Assembly: GCA_018402445.1 (NCBI GenBank)
Contig: JAGYIT010000007.1
Location: forward strand, 558,001 to 622,000
DNA: 64,000 nt
Source of the DNA: Akkermansiaceae bacterium
GTDB taxonomy: Bacteria > Verrucomicrobiota > Verrucomicrobiia > Verrucomicrobiales > Akkermansiaceae
Reading direction: 5' to 3'
The position numbers and the translations under genes were made by a program. Positions 1-7,027 of the stretch are shown here, piece after piece (within the stretch, counting starts at the first letter, position 1; every line of letters begins with the position of its first letter). Below the pieces are notes generated by a model. That model was not told where the DNA came from. It searched no databases and worked only from the letters and a program-made list of their open reading frames with translations.

Positions 1-363
1 ATGCGGGCAGCAGGTGTAAACCGGATCCTTGCCCACGGTCAGTGACGGGATCGTCCGCCCCACTTCCACAATCGGCACATTGGGAAGACTGGCGCGGATG
101 CGGTCCAGATACGACTCAAGGTTTTTGCCACCGGCAAGAATCAGCGACGAAGACGACATCTTCTTGAGATCCGATGGTTTTGGCTCGAAGCGATGCGGAT
201 TACCTCCCGCGCCAACCAAATCGAAAACTGTCACTCGTGCGCCGCCCACTTGCTTCGCAAGATCCGCCATCAAAGGGTGAAGCGCAGAGACTTTCACCTC
301 CGCTGCGGAAAGCGAAACGACCAGCAATGCCCAGCCGAGAAATAATTTGCAGATGCCTTTCAT
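1..363 (-). CDS. Zinc-type ABC transporter substrate-binding protein, N-terminal part (cut by window edge)
   Basis: The reverse strand is open from an ATG at 363 to the window edge and gives 121 residues beginning MKGICKLFLGWALLVVSLSA, a clear signal peptide. It continues with VKVSALHPLMADLAKQVGG and then GNPHRFEPKPSDLKKM. This last segment matches the first metal-ligand region of the cluster A-I (TroA/ZnuA) binding proteins, in which a His sits in a G-x-D-P-H-x-[YF]-E-P-x-P-x-D motif; here Asp is replaced by Asn. The family captures Zn2+ or Mn2+ in the periplasm for an ABC importer. The remaining ligands and the C-terminal lobe lie outside the window, so the metal cannot be assigned. The fragment ends in Cys-Cys-Pro-His. 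Confidence 0.8.
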   Translation of the reverse strand, partial: MKGICKLFLGWALLVVSLSAAEVKVSALHPLMADLAKQVGGARVTVFDLVGAGGNPHRFEPKPSDLKKMSSSSLILAGGKNLESYLDRIRASLPNVPIVEVGRTIPSLTVGKDPVYTCCPH

Positions 364-450
364 GCCGAAACCCTAGTCAACAGCTTCCCGAACGCAAGCT
401 AATAACGCAAAAAAGTCGCTTTAAACGATGAATTGCAAAAACCTGCGGAA

Positions 451-950
451 TCAATGCCGGGTTAACCGGGTGCGCCAGAGCGCGGGGTCGGAGAGCTTGC
501 GGGAATGGAGGGCGGCAAGGTAGGCCAGCGGGGGGATGGCGGGGAGGTGTGACAAAGACCAAGCATACGCGGCGTGCTCAAGGGACGCCGCGGAATCGCC
601 CGACCGCAGGCTGGCGGCGGAGGCTTTGGTGTGCTGGCAGGCGGCGGCGCGGGCGGCAGCGGCTTTGGTGAGATCGCACCCGCAGCACGGACAAATCGGG
701 GATTCCTCGCTGACGAGACCCTTTGCTATCATCTCATTGGCGAGGCCGAGATTCGCCTCAATGAGCAGCGGGAGAGCCTGTGCGGATTGGGATTTGTTGA
801 GGGCTTTGAAGGCATCCCGTGCCTTGCGGAATTTTCCCGCCCGCATGAATTCGAGCCCGGATGCTCGAGGGCGAGTTCGGCGGGTTTCAGGGGCGCATCG
901 GGCATTTCCAAAAAATTGAGGTTTCCCGGCTCACCGACAAGGGTAGACAT
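451..950 (-). pseudogene. Hypothetical protein, apparently split by a one-base frameshift
   Basis: Two reverse-strand frames read as one plausible protein. The first starts at an ATG at 950 (MSTLVGEPGNLNFLEMPDAP...) and reads well to about 860. The second, one base out of phase, carries EFMRAGKFRKARDAFKALNK and continues to a stop at 451. Restoring one base near 850-860 would join them into about 166 residues. The middle is helical and resembles a tetratricopeptide-type helix pair (ARDAFKAL...LPLLIEANLGLANEMIAKG); the later part has a CPCCGC cysteine cluster. Third codon positions are GC-rich, as in neighbouring genes. I do not recognise the family. It lies between the divergent binding-protein gene and uvrB. 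It may be a real gene with a sequencing indel, a true pseudogene, or not coding at all. Confidence 0.4.
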
Positions 951-1030
951 GCGGTTCCGAATCTCCGTAGGGTTTTCCGGAAAATTTCCCCGCTGGAAAT
1001 ATCCGCACGAAGCCCCATCTTCCCCGCCAC

Positions 1031-3211
1031 ATGCCCTTCCGTCTCTCCAGCGAATACAGTCCCCAGGGCGACCAGCATCAGGCCATCGAGAAACTGGTGA
1101 AATCGCTCAGGGCGGGAAACAAGCACCAGACGCTGCTCGGTGTGACCGGTTCCGGGAAAACCTTCACCATGGCGAACCTGATCGCGCGCCACGGCAAGCC
1201 CGCTCTGGTGATGAGCCACAACAAGACCCTCGCCGCGCAGCTTTACTCCGAGTTCAAAAACTTTTTCCCGCACAACGCGGTCGAGTATTTCGTCTCCTAC
1301 TTCGATTACTACCAGCCCGAGGCCTACATCCCGCGCTCCGACACCTACATTGAGAAGGACTCGTCGATCAACGAGGAGATCGAGCGGCTGCGGCTTTCCA
1401 CCATGGGCTCGCTGCTCACCCGCGAGGACACGATTGTCATCGCCTCCGTTTCCTGCATCTACGGCTTGGGTTCGCCCGAGGATTACAAGGACATGATGTT
1501 CCCGGTGTGGGTCGGCCAGCAAATCACCCGCGAGGAGCTTCTAACAGCTTTGGTGGGCCTGCTTTTCGAAAGGAACGACATCGCCTTCGGTCGCGGGAAA
1601 TACCGGGTGCGCGGCGATGTGGTCGAGGTGCATCCCGCTTATCTCGACGAGACGGCGATCCGCATCGAGTTCTTCGGCGACGAGGTGGAGCGCATTTCTT
1701 CCATCCATACGGTCAGTGGGAAAGTGATCGAAGTGTTGGAAAATCACACGCTTTACCCCGCCAAGCAGTTCGTCACCGCAGGCGACAAGATGAAGACCGC
1801 GATCACCAAGATCCGCGAGGAGCTCGACCAGCGCATCCCGGAACTGGAAAAGGGCGGCAAGCTCATCGAGGCGCAGCGCCTGCGGATGCGGACAGAGTAT
1901 GACTTGGAGATGATGTCGGAAATGGGTTTTTGCCAGGGCATCGAGAACTACTCACGCCATCTAACAGCCCGCCCGCCCGGCTCGCGTCCCCACACCCTGC
2001 TCGATTTCTTTCCCCGCGATTTCCTCCTGCTCGTCGATGAATCCCACGCCACGATCCCGCAGATCGGCGGCATGTTCGAGGGCGACAAATCGCGGAAGAC
2101 CACCCTTGTCGAGCACGGCTTCCGCCTCCCATCCGCGATGGACAACCGCCCGCTGCGCTTCGACGAGTTCATGGAAATGACGAATCAGCGCGTCTATGTT
2201 TCCGCCACGCCGGGGCCGTTCGACATCGTCAACTCACGGCCCGAAAACAAGAAGTTCATCGCCACGAAAGGCAGGCTCGGCGAGGACGGGCTGACTCCCT
2301 TCGATTTCAAGAAAATCAAGGTCAAGCCCTCGGGCAATGAGGAGGCCATCGCCGATTTCCATCCGGAGAAACGGGGCACGCCGCTCGTGGTGGAGCAGAT
2401 CATCCGTCCCACCGGCCTGCTCGATCCCATCCTCACCCTCCGTCCGCTCAAGGGCCAGATCGACGAGACCATCGAGCTCTGCCGCAAGCGGGTGGAAAAG
2501 GGCGAGCGGGTTCTCGTGACCACGCTCACGAAAAAGACCGCCGAAGACCTCGCGGATTACCTTTCATCCACCGGCCTCAAGTGCCGCTACCTGCATTCCG
2601 ACATCGATGCGATCGAGCGCGTGGAAATCCTCCGCCAGCTCCGCGCTGCGACGTTTGACATCCTCATCGGCATCAACCTCCTCCGCGAAGGCCTCGATCT
2701 CCCGGAGGTTTCCCTCGTCTGCATCCTCGACGCTGACAAGGAAGGTTTCCTCCGCAACGAAACCTCCCTCATCCAGACGGCGGGTCGCGCTGCCCGGCAC
2801 CTCAACGGCGAATGCGTGCTTTTCGCCGATGTCGTCACCGATTCCATTCAGACCCTGATCAACGTCACGGAATACCGCCGCGCGCGCCAGATCGCGCACA
2901 ACGAGGAGCACGGCATCACCCCGCAATCGGTGATCCGCTCCGTGCAGCAGAGCCTGCATTCCTACGAAAAGGGCAAGCAGCACGCCGAGAAACTCAACGC
3001 CTCACTCGTTGCAGAAGACGAGACCGCCTACGACAAGCTTCGCGTCATCGCCGAGCTGGAGCAGGAAATGCGTGAAGCGTCCTCCAAGCTGGAGTTCGAG
3101 CGAGCCGCCCACCTCCGCGATCAGATCGCCACGCTGAAAAACGCCACCCCGGTGATGCCGCCGCAGAAGAAGGTCAATTACGGAAGGAAGAAGGTTCGTT
3201 CCCTCGAATGA
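1031..3211 (+). CDS. uvrB: UvrABC system protein B (excinuclease subunit)
   Basis: UvrB is the damage-verifying helicase-like subunit of nucleotide excision repair; it receives damaged DNA from UvrA and recruits UvrC. The 726-residue product has Walker A GVTGSGKT near residues 38-45, the DNA-gripping beta-hairpin region YFDYYQPEAYIPRSDTYIEK near 93-112, the DESHATIPQIGGMFEGDK motif, helicase motif VI QTAGRAARH, and a C-terminal UVR domain (LEFERAAHLRDQI) for UvrC contact. It is longer than the usual roughly 670 residues because about 45 extra residues sit between SATPGPFDIV (near 397) and VVEQIIRPTGL (near 453). The start at 1031 gives the expected N-terminus. A diverged copy of its last 222 bp lies at 6720-6942. 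Confidence 0.97.
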   Translation: MPFRLSSEYSPQGDQHQAIEKLVKSLRAGNKHQTLLGVTGSGKTFTMANLIARHGKPALVMSHNKTLAAQLYSEFKNFFPHNAVEYFVSYFDYYQPEAYIPRSDTYIEKDSSINEEIERLRLSTMGSLLTREDTIVIASVSCIYGLGSPEDYKDMMFPVWVGQQITREELLTALVGLLFERNDIAFGRGKYRVRGDVVEVHPAYLDETAIRIEFFGDEVERISSIHTVSGKVIEVLENHTLYPAKQFVTAGDKMKTAITKIREELDQRIPELEKGGKLIEAQRLRMRTEYDLEMMSEMGFCQGIENYSRHLTARPPGSRPHTLLDFFPRDFLLLVDESHATIPQIGGMFEGDKSRKTTLVEHGFRLPSAMDNRPLRFDEFMEMTNQRVYVSATPGPFDIVNSRPENKKFIATKGRLGEDGLTPFDFKKIKVKPSGNEEAIADFHPEKRGTPLVVEQIIRPTGLLDPILTLRPLKGQIDETIELCRKRVEKGERVLVTTLTKKTAEDLADYLSSTGLKCRYLHSDIDAIERVEILRQLRAATFDILIGINLLREGLDLPEVSLVCILDADKEGFLRNETSLIQTAGRAARHLNGECVLFADVVTDSIQTLINVTEYRRARQIAHNEEHGITPQSVIRSVQQSLHSYEKGKQHAEKLNASLVAEDETAYDKLRVIAELEQEMREASSKLEFERAAHLRDQIATLKNATPVMPPQKKVNYGRKKVRSLE

Positions 3212-3405
3212 ACACGGCTCGCTCCACCTCGAAGCCACGCCGTCACAGCAAAACGTTTCCGTTACAAGATGTATGCGCGATCATTTCGCAGGGCGGAATG
3301 CTTTTACGTCAGCGCTCCGGGAAACCTATCCTTGGCATGTGCGCCCGTGAGCCTATGATGCCCGTCGGCCCGATGATTTCCCACCAACCCCAAACCCTTT
3401 TTAGA

Positions 3406-3430
3406 GAATCCCCCGTTTTTCGCGGGATTC
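3406..3430. promoter_or_regulatory. Hairpin in the uvrB to chimeric ABC gene spacer
   Basis: An inverted repeat (gaatccc ... gggattc, with additional C/G pairs inside and a T-rich loop) sits 10 bp upstream of the next start codon. It may be a terminator remnant or a leader hairpin. There is no T-tract after the stem, so it is not a typical intrinsic terminator. The rest of the spacer, 3212-3405, shows nothing I can name. Confidence 0.35.
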
Positions 3431-3440
3431 CGACGAGCTG

Positions 3441-4193
3441 ATGATTGAGCTGACCGATGTCACAAAAGTTTTCCCAGGAATGGAAAAACCTGCGGTGCAC
3501 TGTGTTTCCTTCTCCATCGGAGCCGGGGAAACCGTTGTGCTCCTAGGCTCCTCCGGCTGTGGCAAGTCAACCACGCTCAAACTGATCAACCGCCTACTCG
3601 AACCGGATTCGGGCGCGATCCGCATCGGCGGGGAGGCAACAAGCGGACAAGCGTTGCCGGAATTACGGCGCTCGATCGGCTATGTGATCCAGAACGTCGG
3701 CCTGTTTCCGCACTGGACGGTGGAGGAAAACGTCGGCGCAAAACTGCGCAACGCAGGGGTGCCGCGCGCGGAACGCAAAAAATCCGTGCGCGAACTCATG
3801 GATCTGGTGGGAATGGATCCGGGGAAATATCGCATGGATTTTATGCAGGTCAGCGACCTCGGCCCCGAGCTGATGTATCCCGCCATCGCCCGCGGGGATG
3901 TGGATGTAATCGGCGCATTCTCGACGGATGGTCGCATCATCGAATTCGACCTCAAGCCGCTCGCCGACGATAGGGAATTTTTCCCGCCCTACGAGGCGCT
4001 GCCCGTGGCCCGAGGGGAAATCCTCCGCCGCTACCCGCCGCTGGAAGCCGCCCTGCGCGAACTCGGCGGCATCCTCGGCAACAAGACCATGGCCGCACTC
4101 AACCACGAGGTGGACGTCGCCAAGCGCAACCCGCGCGACGTCGTCCGAGATTTCCTTAGAAACCATTCTCCCGAAAAACCAACCAACAAATAA
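3441..4193 (+). pseudogene. In-frame chimera: osmoprotectant ABC ATPase N-half joined to binding-protein C-half
   Basis: Residues 1 to about 131 are the N-terminal half of a ProV/OpuCA/OsmV-type glycine betaine or choline ABC ATPase: Walker A GSSGCGKST at 36-44 and the Q-loop VIQNVGLFPHWTVEENV at 82-98. At GMDPGKYR, where the family would run into LSGGQ, the sequence switches to the C-terminal part of an OpuCC/OsmX-type substrate-binding domain: VSDLGPELMYPAIARGDVDV, then STDGRI and FFPPYEALPVARGEIL. The LSGGQ signature, Walker B, H-loop, the whole permease and the N-lobe of the binding domain are missing. A deletion from ATPase to binding protein in an ancestral operon explains this; it left the frame open for 250 residues. 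ATP hydrolysis and transport are not expected. An assembly collapse is the alternative. Confidence 0.8.
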
Positions 4194-4199
4194 ACACAT

Positions 4200-5009
4200 A
4201 TGATGCCAATACCCACACTCAAGAGCCGCTATCGCGTCCAATTCCCCGCTAACGGAGCCCACTCGCTGGGTCAGGACGAGGTTACTTTCCGAATCATCGA
4301 GCAAGGAGGCCGCGAAGTGCCCATCCGCTTCCATGACTACGACCAGATCTATCTGCGCCCCGGCCTCTACGAACAGCTCTTTTACGACCGCCTGAAATGC
4401 GTCTCCCCCGCCAAAGTCGGCGAGCTACTGGAGGCGTCCCTCAAGGCCGGCGGGAAAAACATCACCGAGTTGCGCGTGCTCGACCTCGGCGCCGGCAACG
4501 GCATGATGGGCGAGGTGCTCAAGGATAGTCACGGCGTGGCTCGCCTCGTCGGAGCCGACATCATCCCCGAGGCTCGCGACGCGGCTTACCGCGATCGCCC
4601 CGACGTCTATGACGAATACTACGTCGCGGACTTCACCGACCTCTCCGCCTCGGACACCGAGCAGCTCCAGGACTGGAATTTCAACTGCCTCACCTCCGTC
4701 GCCGCGCTTGGCTTCGGCGACATCCCGCCGCGCGCCTTTTTCAACGCGCTGCAGCTCGTTAAGAAGGATGGTTGGTGCGCCTTCAACATTAAGGAAACCT
4801 TCCTCGACCGCGCCGACCAATCGGGCTTCTCGCGTTTCATCCGCGAGCTGATCTTTTCCAAATACCTCGACGTCTATCACCTCGAGCGCTACTGCCACCG
4901 CCTCTCAATGGAAGGAATCCCGCTGTATTACTTCGCCCTCGTTGTCCGCAAGACCGGCGACATCCCCGACGATTTCCTCGATCAGATCGAGGTGGAGTCC
5001 GGGCAGTGA
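4200..5009 (+). CDS. Class I SAM-dependent methyltransferase, substrate unknown
   Basis: The 269-residue product has a Rossmann-type SAM site: motif I VLDLGAGNGMMGE near residues 93-105, an acidic motif II (VGADIIPEARDAA) and a motif III/IV-like stretch YYVADFTDL. The N-terminal 80 residues (HDYDQIYLRPGLYEQLFYDR) are typical of methyltransferases that act after a small substrate-contact domain. The gene begins six bases after the stop of the chimeric ABC gene, so the two are probably co-transcribed. ATG codons at 4200 and 4203 are adjacent and either could be used. Small-molecule, lipid and protein substrates are all possible; the sequence does not decide. Confidence 0.75.
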   Translation: MMPIPTLKSRYRVQFPANGAHSLGQDEVTFRIIEQGGREVPIRFHDYDQIYLRPGLYEQLFYDRLKCVSPAKVGELLEASLKAGGKNITELRVLDLGAGNGMMGEVLKDSHGVARLVGADIIPEARDAAYRDRPDVYDEYYVADFTDLSASDTEQLQDWNFNCLTSVAALGFGDIPPRAFFNALQLVKKDGWCAFNIKETFLDRADQSGFSRFIRELIFSKYLDVYHLERYCHRLSMEGIPLYYFALVVRKTGDIPDDFLDQIEVESGQ

Positions 5010-5115
5010 GCGATGGCGAGGCGGTGGGGCTAGGCGGGCGCATAGGCGGCGGGGTTCGATGATCCTACGGCTGATTAGGCAGGGTTTGGCGCTGATGCGT
5101 CGGGTGTTTTGTGAT

Positions 5116-6195
5116 CTATACGGGATTTACGGGAGCGTTGATCGGCGGGCGTTCGAGGAAAAGCGTCTGCGTCGGGTAAGCAAACTCGATGTCCTCGCGC
5201 TCGAATGATTCGTGAATGTGAAGGTTTATGCCCTGTTGAATGTCCATGTAGGTATTGTAATCGGGCACCGCGACGTAATAGACGGTCTCGAAATCCAAGG
5301 AAAAATCGCCGAATTGATGAAAGTGTGCGCGATCAAAACGAGTTCCGGGCTGTGCTTCAATGGCCTCGCGAATCATGCCGGGAATTTTACCCAGCTTCTC
5401 GCGTGGCGTTTGATAAGTGACGCCGATTGCGAAGACGATGCGGCGCTCTTTCATGCGCCCGAAGTTGCGGATGCGGCTATTGAGCAATTCCTTATTTGAA
5501 AAGACGAGCTGCTCGCCCGAGAGGCTGCGGATGCGGGTGGTTTTGAGTCCGATGTGTTCGACGCCGCCCATAAGGTCATCAACGATGAGGAAGTCCCCAA
5601 CGACGAATGGTTTGTCGAGGATGATGGAAAACGACGCGAGGAGGTCTTCGAGAATCGCCTGCACCGCGAGTGCGAGTGCAAGGCCACCGACTCCGAGACC
5701 GGCAAGCAGCGGCGCAATTTCGATGCCCGCGTTGGCGAGAATGAGCAGCGCAACAAGGAGCCACACAAGCCCGCGAGCGAGGACGGCGATGGCGCCGAGC
5801 GACGTCACCGCCGCCGGATTTTTTTCTATGTTCCTGGCCCGAGTCTCATGAACAAACAGGGTGATGGCATGGCCTGCCCATAGCCCCAACTGCACGATCC
5901 CGAGCACAATCACTGCGTGGAGGATAAAATTGTTCGTGCGTGCGCTGAGTTCGAGGATTTGCGAGCCACCCCAAATCGACAATGCGATCAGTAAAAATGC
6001 ACGTGTGCGAGGAATGCATTTGGCGACGACGTGGTTCCACAAAATCTTGGTTTTATCAGCCAGCTTCGATGCGGTAGCGGCGGCGATGCGACGGGCGGCA
6101 AGAAGCGCAATCCAGATGACCATGGATAAGGCGAGGGCAAACAACCATGACGTCAGGCTATTTCCGAGAAGTTCGTGAGAGAGTAGATCAGGCAT
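5116..6195 (-). CDS. MscS-family mechanosensitive channel
   Basis: This 359-residue membrane protein has four or five hydrophobic segments followed by the MscS pore helix and beta domain. The pore-lining helix is the glycine/alanine-rich LLAGLGVGGLALALAVQAIL, followed by LASFSIILDKPFVVGDFLIV, the standard TM3b to beta-domain transition. The cytoplasmic alpha/beta domain runs to the C-terminus (FGRMKERRIVFAIGVTYQTP). The family opens under membrane tension and releases solutes during hypo-osmotic shock. It faces the chimeric osmoprotectant transporter locus across the methyltransferase gene. The gene is convergent with the methyltransferase gene. Some relatives carry signalling inputs, but none is seen here. 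Confidence 0.9.
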   Translation of the reverse strand: MPDLLSHELLGNSLTSWLFALALSMVIWIALLAARRIAAATASKLADKTKILWNHVVAKCIPRTRAFLLIALSIWGGSQILELSARTNNFILHAVIVLGIVQLGLWAGHAITLFVHETRARNIEKNPAAVTSLGAIAVLARGLVWLLVALLILANAGIEIAPLLAGLGVGGLALALAVQAILEDLLASFSIILDKPFVVGDFLIVDDLMGGVEHIGLKTTRIRSLSGEQLVFSNKELLNSRIRNFGRMKERRIVFAIGVTYQTPREKLGKIPGMIREAIEAQPGTRFDRAHFHQFGDFSLDFETVYYVAVPDYNTYMDIQQGINLHIHESFEREDIEFAYPTQTLFLERPPINAPVNPV

Positions 6196-6719
6196 GACAA
6201 ATGAGCCCCCTCATTTTTCGTGTTAGCGGGGACACGCCGATGTGGCGTGCACGAAGCATACCATTTCAGCGCGACGATGCAAACTCTAGCTAACCCGCGA
6301 GTCGAAATGGAACGCCACCCCCGGTTCCATTGAAACCGGGAAGAAGAAATCCAAGCGCACTCGGGTAGCCGAGATCTTCGCATGGGTCTCAGCAACCGGA
6401 GGAGCGGGTGGCTTTCGCCCAATCCCACACCCAGGAGGAATGGCGTGCCGCGTTAGGTGATTCATTGATTAGGGACGAGCCGATCCAACTGGCTCCGAAG
6501 CGACCCCGCCATTTTCCATTCAAACCGGTCAAGCTTCCCTGGTGAGATGCTGTCATCCTCAAAACAGCCGTTCAGCCTTGCGGATTTCAGTCCTTTCCTG
6601 CGGATAAAATCGCAAGGCTTTGCAACGCATTGCGCCGACACTTGGGGTGAACAGGAAATGCGTTGGAAACGGAGGGGCGAAACGCGTGCTGATCCTCTTG
6701 ATCTGCGGGTGGGCGTATA
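6196..6719. other. Intergenic stretch with no supported gene
   Basis: About 520 bp between the MscS start and the uvrB remnant. A short hairpin with the arms cccggtt and aaccggg lies near 6321-6341. I see no coding pattern on either strand and no RNA gene. The sequence may be decayed coding DNA, since a truncated uvrB copy begins exactly at its right end. Confidence 0.5.
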
Positions 6720-6942
6720 GAAACTCAACGCCTCCCTCCTCGCCGAGGACGAGGGCAGCTACGACAAGCTCCGCGTCATCGCCGAGCTGGAGCAGGAAAT
6801 GCGCGAGGCGTCCTCCAAGCTCGAGTTCGAGCGAGCCGCCCACCTCCGAGACCAGATCGCCACGCTGAAAAACGCCACACCGGTCATGCCGCCGCAGAAG
6901 AAGGTTAATTACGGAAGGAAGAAGGCGAAGCCCTCTCGGTAG
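6720..6942 (+). pseudogene. uvrB: Truncated second copy of the uvrB 3' end (UVR domain)
   Basis: This segment aligns without gaps to 2990-3211, the last 222 bp of uvrB, and keeps the same stop position. It encodes KLNASLLAEDEGSYDKLRVI and continues through the complete UVR motif to GRKKAKPSR. Most differences are synonymous third-base changes, with a few substitutions at the start and in the last four residues. Homology begins immediately after an in-frame TAG, and nothing resembling the rest of uvrB precedes it. The substitution pattern implies the copy diverged while still under protein selection, so it is probably the tail of a former second uvrB. The two copies are direct repeats flanking 3.5 kb. 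Confidence 0.9.
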
Positions 6943-7027
6943 GCTGTGCTTTTTTGCGCCATTTTTTGTTGCGGTGAATTCCCATGGTTCTAGGATCTGC
7001 AAATGTAATCACATCATTACATTCCCC

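Noticed and set aside
574-1353. Long plus-strand ORF of 259 codons
   Set aside because: Overlaps the start of uvrB in another frame and has low-complexity Gly/Ala/Arg composition; a shadow of GC-rich coding DNA.
3208-3441. 77-codon ORF after uvrB
   Set aside because: Overlaps the uvrB stop and lacks protein-like composition or a family match.
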